From Geobacillus jurassicus NBRC 107829 (GTDB taxonomy: Bacteria > Bacillota > Bacilli > Bacillales > Anoxybacillaceae): a stretch of 64,000 nt of DNA. Positions 8,914 through 18,556 of the stretch are shown piece by piece. The translations under genes were made by a program, and so were the position numbers. Location of the stretch: positions 1 through 64,000 of the forward strand of contig NZ_BCQG01000007.1 in the NCBI RefSeq assembly GCF_001544315.1. The letters are read 5' to 3'. The first letter of the stretch is position 1, and each line of letters starts with the position of its first letter. The notes under the pieces were generated by a model. The model saw only the letters and a list, made by a program, of their open reading frames with translations, was not told the origin of the DNA and ran no database searches.

Positions 8914-9611
8914 TTTCTCACCACCATCAATGTCAAATATTCGAGCTCTGCTCCGTCGAGCTCCTCGATCTTCCACACCACTTCCTCGCCGGACGTCACT
9001 TTCGTCACCACCGCGGCGCGATGAAGCAAATCGAGCTCACGCAAGAGGCGAATCATCAAATCGATCACTTTCGCCACTTTAAAAAAGACGACGCAATCAT
9101 GCTGAAGAAGCACCGCTTTCATCGCTTCATAATCGTCGCGGGCTGGCACGATCGCCACTTGCTCGTCGCCGTCGGCAAGCGGCAGACGCAGCCGGGCGGC
9201 AGCGGCGTTTGCCGAACTGACGCCGGGAACGACTTCGATCGGCGCTTCCGGGTAGCGCCGTTCCATCACGTGCATCAAATGGATGAACGTGCTGTACAAA
9301 AGCGGGTCGCCTTCGGTGACAAACGCGACATCGCGTCCGGCCGACAGCTCCGCCCAAATGGCATCCGCCGCCTCGTTCCACTTCGGCTCAAGCACAGCTG
9401 GGTCTTTTGTCATCGGAAAATGGAGGCCGAGCCGCCGTTTTTCCTCTGGAGCAAAATACGCATCAATGATTTGTTCGGCATAGCTTTTGCTTTGCCGGCC
9501 TTTTTTTGGATAGGCGATGACATCCGCCTCTTTTAAGCGGCGGTACGCTTTCACCGTCATGAGCTCCGGGTCGCCCGGACCAACACCGATGCCGTACAAC
9601 GTTCCGATCAT
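8910..9611 (-). CDS. cbiL: Cobalt-factor II / precorrin-2 C20-methyltransferase
   Basis: This 233-residue enzyme methylates C20. [20 protein letters not shown], the [15 protein letters not shown] segment and [14 protein letters not shown] mark it as CobI/CbiL. In this operon, with CbiX, CbiG and CbiD, the substrate is expected to be cobalt-factor II. Start and stop overlap the neighbouring genes as ATGA. Confidence 0.94.
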   Translation of the reverse strand: MIGTLYGIGVGPGDPELMTVKAYRRLKEADVIAYPKKGRQSKSYAEQIIDAYFAPEEKRRLGLHFPMTKDPAVLEPKWNEAADAIWAELSAGRDVAFVTEGDPLLYSTFIHLMHVMERRYPEAPIEVVPGVSSANAAAARLRLPLADGDEQVAIVPARDDYEAMKAVLLQHDCVVFFKVAKVIDLMIRLLRELDLLHRAAVVTKVTSGEEVVWKIEELDGAELEYLTLMVVRK

Positions 9612-10813
9612 TCGTCTCCCTCCCGCTTCGCAGCAATGATGTACACCGGATTGAGCGCCTCAAAGCGCGTCAAGTCTAAAATCGGCTTGCTTCGCGACAC
9701 TTGCGCGAGGGTGATGTCGACATGAAACCCGCGTTCGCCGAGCTCGCGGCCCGCTTCGGAAAGCGTCTCGATCGTTGCTGCATTGATGACGATGCGTCCG
9801 TTCCGTTTCAAGCGGCGGCAGCACACGTCCAACAGCGGAGCCATCGCGCCGGACGTGCCGCCGATAAAGATGGCGTCCGGGTCGGCAAATTCATCGAGCC
9901 GATCGGGCGCCCTACCGTGCACAAGCGTGATGTCAACGCGGAATTTTCGCAAGTTTTGCCGGCAAATCTCAAGGTCGTATTCATTTTTTTCAATGGCAAA
10001 CACCGCCCCGTCGCGGGCGATCTTTGCCGCTTCAATCGCGACCGAACCCGTGCACGTCCCAATGTCCCAGACGACGCTGTCCGGGCGCAAGCGCAAGGCG
10101 CTTACGCTTAAGACGCGAATTTCTTTCTTTGTAATTAGCCCTTTATCTGGTTTGCGTTGGAAAAATTCGTCATCGTCAATACCGAGCGGCCAAACCGGAC
10201 CGGGAGCGGTTTGCCGCAAAATAACTATATTTAATGGAAGAAACTCGGCTTCCGCCATTTCTTCCAGCTTAAAAAAGCGGCAGCGCTCATTCGGACCGCC
10301 GAGCTCCTCGCCGACAAACGCTTCATATTCCGTCATGCCGTACTCGAGCAAATAGCGGGCGATGGCGGCCGGTGAATTCGTCTCATCTGTTAAAATCGCC
10401 ACTTTTCGCCGCCCATCAATGCGCTGCGCCAAGCCGGTGAGCGGACGGCCATGGACGCTGATGAACGCCGCGTCTTGCCAAGACTCGCCCATTTTGGCAA
10501 ACGCCCATTGCACCGAGCTGACGGCCGGATACACTTCAATCGGCAATTTGCCGGCCAAATAGCTGCCAATCCCATAAAAGAGCGGATCGCCGGACGCGAG
10601 CACAACTGTATTGCGCGTCTCATGGCGGAGCCGCTCCACAAGCTCCGCCAGCCCGCGGCGGATGACGATCGTTTCTCCCTTGTATTCCGGAAACATCGCA
10701 AGTTGCCGTTCGCCGCCGACAAGCAGCTCGCTTTCTATGATCCATCGCTTATACAAATCGGGGAGGCTCGCTTGCCCGTCAGCCCCCACGCCGATCAACT
10801 TCATCGTCCCCAT
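9608..10813 (-). CDS. cbiET: Precorrin-6Y C5,15-methyltransferase / C12 decarboxylase (CbiE-CbiT fusion)
   Basis: This 401-residue fusion has an N-terminal CbiE tetrapyrrole methylase ([12 protein letters not shown] near the start, [14 protein letters not shown]) and, from about residue 215, a Rossmann-type CbiT ([18 protein letters not shown], then IFIGGTSG). It completes methylation at C5 and C15 and decarboxylates the C12 acetate. The fusion matches the cbiET arrangement of B. megaterium. Start at 10813 or three codons later; the beginning overlaps cbiD by 35 bp. Confidence 0.94.
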   Translation of the reverse strand: MGTMKLIGVGADGQASLPDLYKRWIIESELLVGGERQLAMFPEYKGETIVIRRGLAELVERLRHETRNTVVLASGDPLFYGIGSYLAGKLPIEVYPAVSSVQWAFAKMGESWQDAAFISVHGRPLTGLAQRIDGRRKVAILTDETNSPAAIARYLLEYGMTEYEAFVGEELGGPNERCRFFKLEEMAEAEFLPLNIVILRQTAPGPVWPLGIDDDEFFQRKPDKGLITKKEIRVLSVSALRLRPDSVVWDIGTCTGSVAIEAAKIARDGAVFAIEKNEYDLEICRQNLRKFRVDITLVHGRAPDRLDEFADPDAIFIGGTSGAMAPLLDVCCRRLKRNGRIVINAATIETLSEAGRELGERGFHVDITLAQVSRSKPILDLTRFEALNPVYIIAAKREGDE

Positions 10814-11906
10814 CGATCTGCACCGCCTTTCCTAATCGTTGCCCGTTCATCGTATAAATGGACGTGGCCACCGTCAGGCCTCCTCCGACTTCGTTGAGCG
10901 CCGCCCGGCAGCACGCTGCGCACAATAGCTCGAAAAACTTCGTGCAACCGGCTTCTTGCATCATGTCGCCGACTTGCGCCGCCGTGTTCGCTTCACGCAC
11001 CGCGGCCACCAGCTCGGAAGGGGCGCCGGCTTGCTCAGCGAGCGCCGCCAAAAAACCGAAGTCAACCGGAGCGCTTTTCGAGTGCACCATCATCACACCT
11101 TGGGCGACTTTCGAAAATTTTCCCATCATCCCGACCATCGACACCGTCTTGATGCCAAGCCGTTTGCATTGCTTCAGCGTAAACCCGACAAAATCGCCCA
11201 TTTCGATAAATGCTTCTTCCGGCAAATGGGGATATTCTTGCATGGCGTATTTCTCGCTCCGTCCCCCAGTCGTGATGACGACATGACAGCAGCCGTTCGC
11301 CTTCGCCACTTGAAGCGCCTGCACGATGCTCGCCCGATAGGCGGCGGTGGAGAACGGGACGACAATGCCGCGCGTCCCTAAAATCGAAATGCCGCCCATG
11401 ATGCCAAGTCTCGGATTCAACGTTTTTTTGGCGATCTCTTCGCCGCCGGGAACGGAAATGACGACATTCACCCCGCGATTTAGGCCGTATTGCTCAAGCA
11501 CCTCGCCGACCGCTTCGCGGATCATTTGCCGCGGCACTGGATTGATCGCCGCCTCCCCAACCGGCACCGGCAAACCCGGCTTCGTCACCCGCCCGACCCC
11601 TTCGCCGCCGTCAATATGAACGCCAGACGAAGAAGCCCACGAGACGGTGGAAACGATGAGCGCGCCATGCGTCGCATCCGGGTCATCCCCGCCGTCTTTC
11701 ACGACCGCAGCCGTCGCCGTTTCGCCATCAAGCGAACAGGAGGCGAGCGAAAAGGTCACCATTCGTCCGATCGGCAGGCGGATCGTCGCTTTCGCCTGCT
11801 CCTTGCCGGTAATGAGCGCTGTGAGCGCCGCTTTGGTCGCCGCTGTCGCGCACGATCCGGTCGTATACCCTTCACGCAGCGTTTTTTTCGTTTCCATCGC
11901 CGTCAC
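10779..11906 (-). CDS. cbiD: Cobalt-precorrin-5B C1-methyltransferase
   Basis: This 375-residue enzyme methylates C1 in the anaerobic route. The N-terminal [19 protein letters not shown] motif is diagnostic of CbiD, and [20 protein letters not shown] follows in mid-protein. The GTG at 11906 overlaps the cbiC stop; an ATG three codons later is the alternative start. Confidence 0.94.
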   Translation of the reverse strand: MTAMETKKTLREGYTTGSCATAATKAALTALITGKEQAKATIRLPIGRMVTFSLASCSLDGETATAAVVKDGGDDPDATHGALIVSTVSWASSSGVHIDGGEGVGRVTKPGLPVPVGEAAINPVPRQMIREAVGEVLEQYGLNRGVNVVISVPGGEEIAKKTLNPRLGIMGGISILGTRGIVVPFSTAAYRASIVQALQVAKANGCCHVVITTGGRSEKYAMQEYPHLPEEAFIEMGDFVGFTLKQCKRLGIKTVSMVGMMGKFSKVAQGVMMVHSKSAPVDFGFLAALAEQAGAPSELVAAVREANTAAQVGDMMQEAGCTKFFELLCAACCRAALNEVGGGLTVATSIYTMNGQRLGKAVQIDGDDEVDRRGG

Positions 11907-12550
11907 TCTCGCTCAGCGAGCAGCGATAAGGCGTTCAAGGCGGCGACGGTCACCGTGCTTCCTCCTTTTCGCCCGCAGTTGGTGATGAACGGCACATCGA
12001 GCTTCGCCAATTCTTCTTTCGATTCCGCCGCCGAAACGAATCCGACCGGCAAGCCGATCACAAGCCCCGGCCGCGCCTCTCCTTCTTTGATGAGGCGAAT
12101 GAGCTCCAATAGCGCCGTCGGGGCGTTGCCGATGGCAAAAATGCCGCCTTCCGCCTCTTTCACCGCTTTGCGCATAGCGACAATCGCCCTTGTCGTGTTC
12201 AACCGCTTCGCTTCGGCGATCACATCTTCATCCGAAATATAAACGCGCACCGCGCTGCCGAATTTCTTGAGCCGCGCTTGATTGACGCCGGCTTGCACCA
12301 TTTGCACATCGGCGACGACGAGCTTGCCGTTCCGAATGGCTTCAATGCCTGAACGGATCGCATCTGGGTGGAAAATGAGGCTTTTGCCCAGCTCAAAATC
12401 AGCCGATGCGTGGATGACGCGCTGAACGATTCGATATTGTTCTTCCGTAAATGAATGCTCCCCGATTTCCTCATCAATGAGTTGAAAGCTGCGCGCTTCG
12501 ATTTGTTCCGGCTGCACCGTCACCGGTCGGAACGTTGTATGAAAATCCAT
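11903..12550 (-). CDS. cbiC: Cobalt-precorrin-8X methylmutase
   Basis: This 215-residue enzyme moves the C11 methyl to C12, forming cobyrinate. It contains VIHASADFELGKSLIFHP with the expected catalytic His region, VADVQMVQAGV, and the C-terminal GLPVGFVSAAESKEEL and TNCGRKGGSTVTVA. The start is the ATG at 12550 with AAAGGAG upstream; the frame is open further but without a ribosome site. A gap of about 110 bp with a T10 run on the plus strand separates it from cbiJ. Confidence 0.94.
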   Translation of the reverse strand: MDFHTTFRPVTVQPEQIEARSFQLIDEEIGEHSFTEEQYRIVQRVIHASADFELGKSLIFHPDAIRSGIEAIRNGKLVVADVQMVQAGVNQARLKKFGSAVRVYISDEDVIAEAKRLNTTRAIVAMRKAVKEAEGGIFAIGNAPTALLELIRLIKEGEARPGLVIGLPVGFVSAAESKEELAKLDVPFITNCGRKGGSTVTVAALNALSLLAERE

Positions 12551-12661
12551 TCGTATTCGCTCCTTTCTCAAGATCATGGCATCGCTGAAATCCACGGTTC
12601 ACTTAAACTGGCTTTTTTTTTTTGCACCTTGTCTCACCAACTTGCCTCTTTTTTTGCCTCC

Positions 12662-13438
12662 TTATGCGGTTGGAAGCGGCGCGTGTTGCTTCAACACATT
12701 AAGCACGCCGGCAAAATCGTGATGCACGATGCCGTACGACAACCGCGGGCGGCGGATGACGATCACCTCAATGCCAAGCTCTTCAGCGGCGGCGATTTTC
12801 TCATCGACAAACCCGACTTTGCCGCTTTCTTTCGTGACGACGACCGTGACGCCGAAATGGCGGTATAGCGCCCGATCGAGCTCTTTCGTAAACGGCCCTT
12901 GCATCATGACGATCTGCTCTTGGGAAAACCCGAGCTGCTCGCATTTGTCGAGATTGTCTTTTCGCGGCAGCATCCGCGCGATCACCTTGACGTTTGGGCG
13001 GCCGATGAGCCTCGCGGCAAAAATGTCGAGCGTTTTGCTGCCGGTTGTGAGCATGACGACGCCGCCTTTTTCCGCCGCCAATTCGGCCGCTTCTTCATAG
13101 CTGTCGACAAAGGTCACCTTATCGGACGCAATCGAAGAAGCCTGCCGCTCGTAGCGGATATATGGCAATTGGGCCTCAGCCGCCGCCTGCATGGCGTTTT
13201 TCGACGCTTCTTCGGCAAATGGATGGCTTGCATCGACGATCGCTTTCGCCCCTTCGGCTTTGGCCAGCTTGGCAAGCTGGGATGCGTCTAAACGGCCGAC
13301 ATAAGTGCGGATGCCGGCAGCTTCGAGCTGTTCGGCCGCGTGATCGGTGACGACCGTCGCAGCCACGTTATAGCCGGCTTGTTGGATCATCACCGCCAAT
13401 TCGCGGGCATCGCTTGTTCCGGCTAACAATAAAATCAT
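12662..13438 (-). CDS. cbiJ: Cobalt-precorrin-6A reductase
   Basis: This 258-residue NAD(P)H-dependent reductase begins MILLLAGTSDARELA and has VDASHPFAEEASKNA, both CbiJ/CobK signatures. The ATG at 13438 follows GAAGGAGGAAG, whose TGA is the cbiX stop, so the ribosome site grows out of the end of cbiX. An upstream open extension covering the polyhistidine coding stretch of cbiX in another frame is not credible. Confidence 0.94.
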   Translation of the reverse strand: MILLLAGTSDARELAVMIQQAGYNVAATVVTDHAAEQLEAAGIRTYVGRLDASQLAKLAKAEGAKAIVDASHPFAEEASKNAMQAAAEAQLPYIRYERQASSIASDKVTFVDSYEEAAELAAEKGGVVMLTTGSKTLDIFAARLIGRPNVKVIARMLPRKDNLDKCEQLGFSQEQIVMMQGPFTKELDRALYRHFGVTVVVTKESGKVGFVDEKIAAAEELGIEVIVIRRPRLSYGIVHHDFAGVLNVLKQHAPLPTA

Positions 13439-13452
13439 CGACGCTTCCTCCT

Positions 13453-14289
13453 TCAATGATGGTGGTGATGATGATGGTGATGGTGATGATGGGCGGCGTG
13501 CAGCCGGTATTGGCATACGTCGCAGTTCATCGCCACCGTTTGAGCGAGCACTTCTTGGAGGCGGTCAAGCACGATATCCATCAGTTTCGGATGAAAACCG
13601 AAATAATCCGCAAGCGCAAACGAGACGTGCGGATGGTCGAGGCGGTATTGCGCCACTTGCCGCTCAAGCCGCTTAATAAGGATGCCGGTGAATAAAAAAT
13701 ACGGAAGAACAACGATCCGCCTAGCTCCGAGCATGAGACAGCGGCGGACAGCGTCATCAAGCGACGGCGTCGTCACGCCCATAAACGCCGGCTCGATGAG
13801 CGCATAACCCGTCTGTTCCCAAAACAAGCGGGCGATTTTATACAAATCGCTGTTCGCATCCGGATCGCTCCCGCCGCGGCCGAGCAAAATGACCGCCGTT
13901 CCGTGATCTGGCCGCTCTGGCCGCTCGCCGATTTCTTGCAATCGCTCGCGCAAAATCGCAAACGTCTGTTCATGCACGCCAATCGGCCGTCCGTACCGGA
14001 ATGAGATGTGCGGATAGCGCTTCTTTGCCTCATCAATTTCCGCCGGGATATGAAGCTTTGAGTGCCCAGCCGGCAATAAAATGAGCGGAACGACCGCCAC
14101 TTCCGTTGCCCCTGCTTCGGCGCATCGTTCGATTCCTTCACTGATCGACGGACGCCCGAATTCAAGGAAACACGTTTCTACATGAAACGATGCGTCCAGC
14201 CGCGGCCCCAGCCGCTCAACAAACTGCTGCACTTGCTCATTTCCTTCCGGGTCGCGGCTCCCATGGCCGACAAATAAAATGGCTCTCAT
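13453..14289 (-). CDS. cbiX: Sirohydrochlorin cobaltochelatase (long CbiX with polyhistidine tail)
   Basis: This 278-residue chelatase inserts cobalt into sirohydrochlorin, the step that defines the anaerobic route. ILFVGHGSRDPEGNEQ opens the first half and ILLGRGGSDPDANSDLY the second, a duplicated chelatase fold. Near the C-terminus MNCDVC matches the MXCXXC motif that in B. megaterium CbiX binds a [4Fe-4S] cluster, and the protein ends in HAA plus twelve consecutive His (13456-13491), a presumed metal-storage tail. The His codons mix CAT and CAC. Confidence 0.94.
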   Translation of the reverse strand: MRAILFVGHGSRDPEGNEQVQQFVERLGPRLDASFHVETCFLEFGRPSISEGIERCAEAGATEVAVVPLILLPAGHSKLHIPAEIDEAKKRYPHISFRYGRPIGVHEQTFAILRERLQEIGERPERPDHGTAVILLGRGGSDPDANSDLYKIARLFWEQTGYALIEPAFMGVTTPSLDDAVRRCLMLGARRIVVLPYFLFTGILIKRLERQVAQYRLDHPHVSFALADYFGFHPKLMDIVLDRLQEVLAQTVAMNCDVCQYRLHAAHHHHHHHHHHHH

Positions 14290-14502
14290 CCTTGTTTTCC
14301 CCCTTTTGTATAGCGGACGTCTTCCGCCGTTCCCTATAAGCGCAATGACCCAATGGGCGTTTCATCCAAATACGAGGCGCCCATCTATGCTCTTTTATGG
14401 AGCCAGCCGGTTATTCGATCGACTGTCGGAAAAAGATGCGTCGCTTCGACACCAACGACATCTGCAGACGTTCAAGCTGCACTTATATAACGCATGCTTC
14501 CG

Positions 14503-16299
14503 TCACTCACCGCAAGCCGGCGTTTCGATGGACGCGGCCGGTTTTGCCTCTTCGTGTGAAAAACGTCCGACTTGCTTCACGCGGCGGAAAAACTTATGAA
14601 ACCGTTCATTTGGATGTGCTTGTTCTTGATACTGTTCGATGATTTCTGCCATAACCGCCACAATCTCTTCCGGCGGAATGCCTTCAGCGACAAGCTGGCC
14701 GGGATGGGCGTTGCGGCCGACCGTTTTCCCGCCCAAAAACAAATCAAATTTCCCTTTCCGATACACAAGCCCGATGTCTTCGCGCACCGCGCCGTAGCAC
14801 GCCATCCCGCAGCCGTTGATGCCAAGCTTCAACTCTTTCGGCAGCGCCATGCCGCCAAATCGGCGAGCCAATTCCTCCGCGTATGGAATGGCGTCTTTTT
14901 TCTCTCCATCGCAAAAATCACATGCCTTCACCGTCAGCACATCACCGACCGGCATGACCGTCAGCCCTGCGGCAACGAGACGAGCCACAAGCCCGTCTGG
15001 ATCCTCCGTCATCCGTTCGATTTTCATATAATGGTCTGGCGTGTACGTCATTTTCCCATCGGGCCCGACGATTTCCGCGAGCACGAGGAGCTGTTCCGGA
15101 GTGAACTGTTTATTGGCCACGCCCGGGCTCACCGCCGCTTCCAACAACACGGCCGCCGTCTTTCTTGTTTTCCGTCTCTCTAAAGCGGCGAGCGCGTCTT
15201 CGGCTGTTTCTTTCACCCGTTTTGGCGCGGCGGTCGGCTGCCGTTCCGCTGTTTTTGCCAGCGGCGCGGCAAGCGTCGGCAAAACGGCAGCCGGCGGCGT
15301 TGGCTCGGCCTCCTTAGTGACCGTGGCAACAGACGACGGTCGAACCGCGGTGGCCAAGGCGGTGAAAGCACGATCCTTCTGGTTGCCGCCAGCGAGGACA
15401 GCCGCTTCGGACGGCCCTGATGCCCCCGGTGCCCCCGTGCTTCCTTCGTCCTCATCTTTCAGCGGTTTCGTCTGGTCAAGCGCCCACGGCTCCGCTTCTT
15501 TGCGCAGCCGTTCATGCGGTTTGAGCGGCTGGACGGCGGCTGCTAGTTGATACTTGCGCTGGTAGCCGCGCGGCGTGATCATCACGCCGTCATGGACGAA
15601 TGTCGTTGAGTTGCCGATAATGACCGTCGTCAACATGCCGATCTCATGGTCAAGCATATGCGCCAAATCAGTGAGCACGATGTGCTGGCGTTCACGGTAC
15701 GCGCTTTTCACCAGACCGACCGGGGTTTCCGGAGACCGGTGGCGGAGCAGGATGCGCTGCGCTTCGATAATTTGCCGGGTGCGCCGCCCGCTTTTCGGGT
15801 TGTACAAGGCGATGACAAAGTCAGCGGCCGCCGCGGCTTCGAGCCGCTTTTCAATCAGCTCCCACGGCGTCAAATGGTCGCTTAAGCTGATCGTGCACGC
15901 ATCGTGCATAATCGGCGCTCCAAGCAAAGCGGCGCACGAATGGATGGCGGAAATGCCGGGAATGACTTCGACTTCGATCGAACTATCTTTCGTCCACCCT
16001 TTTTCGATCAGCACTTCATACACGAGCCCGGCCATGCCGTACAACCCGGCGTCGCCGCTTGAGATGACGGCAACCGTTTTGCCGCGCTCGGCCCATTTCA
16101 CCGCCGCTTGGGCGCGGCTCACTTCTTCGGTCATGCCGGTGCTGATGATCTCCTTTCCGGCAATGAGGTCGCGCACGAGTTCAATGTACGTTTTGTAACC
16201 GATGATGACGTCGCTTTCTTCAATCGCTTCCCGAGCCCGTTTCGTCATATGGTCGACGCTTCCCGGGCCAAAGCCGACGATGAGCAATTTGCCGCCCAC
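14503..16299 (-). CDS. cbiH: Cobalt-factor III C17-methyltransferase with nitrite/sulfite reductase-like tail (CbiH60)
   Basis: This 598-residue ring-contraction enzyme adds the C17 methyl. Residues 1-250 are the tetrapyrrole methylase (LLIVGFGPGSVDHMTKRA, VISSGDAGLYGMAGL, VIPGISAIHSCAALLGAP). An Ala/Pro-rich linker of roughly 100 residues follows, then a domain resembling nitrite/sulfite reductase half-domains, with VKACDFCDGEK and GINGCGMACYG cysteines suited to a [4Fe-4S] cluster. This is the CbiH60 architecture of B. megaterium. The GTG at 16299 sits one base after the transporter stop, with GGAGAGGGGGG upstream. Confidence 0.93.
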   Translation of the reverse strand: MGGKLLIVGFGPGSVDHMTKRAREAIEESDVIIGYKTYIELVRDLIAGKEIISTGMTEEVSRAQAAVKWAERGKTVAVISSGDAGLYGMAGLVYEVLIEKGWTKDSSIEVEVIPGISAIHSCAALLGAPIMHDACTISLSDHLTPWELIEKRLEAAAAADFVIALYNPKSGRRTRQIIEAQRILLRHRSPETPVGLVKSAYRERQHIVLTDLAHMLDHEIGMLTTVIIGNSTTFVHDGVMITPRGYQRKYQLAAAVQPLKPHERLRKEAEPWALDQTKPLKDEDEGSTGAPGASGPSEAAVLAGGNQKDRAFTALATAVRPSSVATVTKEAEPTPPAAVLPTLAAPLAKTAERQPTAAPKRVKETAEDALAALERRKTRKTAAVLLEAAVSPGVANKQFTPEQLLVLAEIVGPDGKMTYTPDHYMKIERMTEDPDGLVARLVAAGLTVMPVGDVLTVKACDFCDGEKKDAIPYAEELARRFGGMALPKELKLGINGCGMACYGAVREDIGLVYRKGKFDLFLGGKTVGRNAHPGQLVAEGIPPEEIVAVMAEIIEQYQEQAHPNERFHKFFRRVKQVGRFSHEEAKPAASIETPACGE

Positions 16300-16300
16300 T

Positions 16301-17011
16301 TTACAGCCCCCCTCTCCATATCTCGATTATCATCGACATCCCTAACCATATGCTGTAGATCCCTGTGACCGCACCAAGGACATAAAACAGCCGTTCCCGC
16401 TGCTTTGCTTTCCAAAATCCCCACGATAATCCAGCCGCTGTGGCAATCGTCGCAATGAGCAAGCCGGCGACAAACAGCACAAGCTGAAGGACAGCGGCGC
16501 TCACATGCACTTTTCCGGCCGCGTGGGTGATAATGGCTAGCTGGGTCGGGCTTTCGACGCCAATGCCATGAATGATGCCGATGATCAAGGCGCCAACCCA
16601 ACCAACATGCGAAAAAGAACGGAAACTGTCCATTTCCCGCCTTCCCCGCAGCCATCGAGTAACCGTATGGCCGAACTCATAAAGGAGCTGAAACCGGCTT
16701 TTCACCTCACCCCGCCGAAAAAGAGAAAAAAGCATCATCCCGCCAAGAAGCACAAGCGTACCGCCAACTAAGAGCTCAATGGCGGCGGCTGACGACTCGG
16801 GAAGCCGGGCGCCGACCACGAGCGCCGCCACCCCCATGACAAACACGATCGCTCCGTGTCCAATAGCGTACATGATTCCGAGCGCCAACTGCTGTCTTCG
16901 CCGCGACTCGCTTCCGACCATATCCGCAATGGCCGCGACATGGTCGCTGTCCATCCCATGACGCATACCGAGAAATATCGCTAACATTACATAACTGGCC
17001 CATTCCATCAT
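16301..17011 (-). CDS. Nickel/cobalt transporter family membrane protein
   Basis: This 236-residue polytopic membrane protein (about six hydrophobic segments) has RHGMDSDHVAAIADMVG in its first helix region, close to the RHxxDADHI motif of NiCoT (HoxN/NixA) and UreH-like permeases. It sits inside the cobalamin operon between cbiW and cbiH60, so cobalt uptake is the natural inference; nickel cannot be excluded. Start ATG overlaps the cbiW stop (TAATG) with GAGGGGGA upstream. Confidence 0.82.
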   Translation of the reverse strand: MMEWASYVMLAIFLGMRHGMDSDHVAAIADMVGSESRRRQQLALGIMYAIGHGAIVFVMGVAALVVGARLPESSAAAIELLVGGTLVLLGGMMLFSLFRRGEVKSRFQLLYEFGHTVTRWLRGRREMDSFRSFSHVGWVGALIIGIIHGIGVESPTQLAIITHAAGKVHVSAAVLQLVLFVAGLLIATIATAAGLSWGFWKAKQRERLFYVLGAVTGIYSIWLGMSMIIEIWRGGL

Positions 17012-17385
17012 TACGTCCCCCTCTTTCGAACGCCAATAACCGACTCCGTCCCACCAAGACGGGTCAACCCGTCTTCACGATATTCATACGCCGCCCACGC
17101 GCGAAGCGGCTCGCCGTTTTGCAAATGGCGATGGACGACCTCTTTTGCCTTCTCCGGCGTCATCAGCCGGTACCAGACGCCGTCCGGGTAGACGATCATC
17201 ACGCACGCGTCTTGGCAGCGGCCGTTGCAGCGCGTTCTTGTCGTATGAACCGCATCATCAAGCCCGAGACGGGCGATTTCCTCACGCACTGCCATCGTCA
17301 CGTCATCGCCGCCATGGCGCAGGCACGTCCCGCCGTTGCAAATGAATACATGACGCCTCATTCCTCGCAAATCCCACGTCGCCAT
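17011..17385 (-). CDS. cbiW: Thioredoxin-like [2Fe-2S] ferredoxin (CbiW-like)
   Basis: This 124-residue protein has HVFICNGGTCLRHGG and TRCNGRCQDACVMIVYPDG, the cysteine pattern of thioredoxin-like [2Fe-2S] ferredoxins. As first gene after the cobalamin riboswitch it occupies the position of cbiW in B. megaterium, where an electron-transfer role in corrin synthesis is suspected. The ATG at 17385 follows AAAGGGGG. Confidence 0.88.
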   Translation of the reverse strand: MATWDLRGMRRHVFICNGGTCLRHGGDDVTMAVREEIARLGLDDAVHTTRTRCNGRCQDACVMIVYPDGVWYRLMTPEKAKEVVHRHLQNGEPLRAWAAYEYREDGLTRLGGTESVIGVRKRGT

Positions 17386-17442
17386 CGAATCCCCCTTTTG
17401 CTAGAGTGATAGAGAGCAAAAACGGTTCCGCCTTTTTCAGGC

Positions 17443-17473
17443 AAAAGAAAAAGCACCTCTACAGCAGAGGTGC
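17443..17473 (-). terminator. Riboswitch-linked intrinsic terminator
   Basis: On the minus strand the stem GCACCTCT / AGAGGTGC with a 5-nt loop is followed by a T-rich run. It lies between the cobalamin aptamer and cbiW, so it is the likely expression platform: premature termination when adenosylcobalamin is bound. I did not resolve the competing antiterminator helix. Confidence 0.75.
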
Positions 17474-17570
17474 AGAAAAATACCCATGTAGGCATAAATA
17501 TGCCAAAAGAGCCTATTCGGCCATCATTCTTCCGCACGTCTGCCTATAGTCCCGTAGGCATCCGTCCGCT

Positions 17571-17740
17571 CCAAACAAGGCAGGTCTCCTGACTTAGGAT
17601 CATCGCTTGGCGGCGTCTTCCCGAAGCAGCCTTCAGTGACTTATTGCCGCAAAGCTCCCCATCACAGTGGCGGGTACCGTGCCGGATTTTCACCGGGCTT
17701 CCCTTTTCACCCAAGCCCTAAGCGGGCCAGGCACCTTGTT
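17571..17740 (-). promoter_or_regulatory. Cobalamin riboswitch
   Basis: The minus strand carries the conserved B12 box GCCACTGT (about 17660-17670), the flanking AGCCCGGTGAAAATCCGG segment, and the closing arms ACAAGGTGCC and GGAGACCTGCCTTGT. These are the signature elements of the adenosylcobalamin aptamer (Rfam cobalamin class). It controls the 15.7-kb operon from cbiW to btuR. Confidence 0.95.
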
Positions 17741-17813
17741 TGTCTTACCGCCATATATGCGCTGTCATGGAACAAGCATCCTTTTTCATCGTAGTACAAC
17801 TCGATAGCGGCCG

Positions 17814-18299
17814 TCAACCGTTTTTTGCCGACAAATCTTCGCGGGCGACGACAACGCCGTCCGCATCCGCGTACACGTACGCCCCCGGCTCCCAGCGGAC
17901 GCCGCCGAACTCAAGCGTCACGTCGCGCGATCCTTTTCCCTCTTTTTTGCTTTTTACCGGGCATGTGCCGATCGCCATCACTCCAAGCGGCATGGCGCCG
18001 ATTTCCGCCGAATCGCGGATGCAGCCGTGAATAATAACGCCGGCAAGCCCCCTCTCGCAAGCGATTTGCGCCAGCCGGTCGCCTAATAGCGCGACGCGGC
18101 GCGATCCTTTTCCGTCGACAACCAACACCGTCCCCGGCGGCACCGTCTCCAGCGCTTCGCGGACAAGAACGTTGTCCTCAAACACATCGACCGTGGCAAT
18201 CGGCCCGGAAAACGCCCGCTTTCCGCCGTATGATTGGAACGGCAATTCGCATACTTGCAACTTTTCTAAAAATTGGTCGCATAAATCGGCTGTTTTCAT
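17814..18299 (-). CDS. RraA-family protein
   Basis: This 161-residue protein has AFSGPIATVDVFEDNVLVREAL, VVDGKGSRRVALLGDRLAQIA and GVIIHGCIRDSAEI, the RraA/dimethylmenaquinone-methyltransferase-like fold. Members are either regulators of RNase E in Gram-negatives or 4-hydroxy-4-methyl-2-oxoglutarate aldolases; the GCIRD segment supports divalent-metal aldolase chemistry, but the actual substrate here is unknown. ATG at 18299 with AAAGGGGAGAG upstream. It lies upstream of the riboswitch on the same strand. Confidence 0.85.
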   Translation of the reverse strand: MKTADLCDQFLEKLQVCELPFQSYGGKRAFSGPIATVDVFEDNVLVREALETVPPGTVLVVDGKGSRRVALLGDRLAQIACERGLAGVIIHGCIRDSAEIGAMPLGVMAIGTCPVKSKKEGKGSRDVTLEFGGVRWEPGAYVYADADGVVVAREDLSAKNG

Positions 18300-18481
18300 T
18301 GTCGCTCTCCCCTTTCACTTTTTGCATTCGCCGCCATTGACCAAAATCCTTCTGCCTCAGCAGTTTTTTTGTCGACGATCTTTCATTCGGGCGGCTGACA
18401 CGAACGCGTCGATGTTAACCAAACCGTTGTGTGGCCGTAAATCGCTTCGATTGATCTCGCCGCTCGCACCGAATCCATAAA

Positions 18482-18518
18482 AAAACGGCCTCGCGTCCGA
18501 AAAGACGGAGGCCGTTTT
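18482..18518 (-). terminator. Intrinsic terminator after tRNA-Gln
   Basis: The stem AAAACGGCCTC / GAGGCCGTTTT, followed by T7 on the minus strand, lies about 40 bp downstream of the tRNA 3' end. Confidence 0.8.
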
Positions 18519-18556
18519 CGCCGTTCCAAAGCCCTCCGGATTGGCCGACCGTTCAG

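Noticed and set aside
13453-13491. Polyhistidine run as vector tag contamination
   Set aside because: It is in frame at the end of a full CbiX gene, uses mixed codons, and the family is known for His-rich tails; the flanks are ordinary operon sequence.
14290-14502. Second promoter or gene between cbiX and cbiH60
   Set aside because: No credible ORF, -10/-35 pair or terminator could be found in this 213-bp gap.
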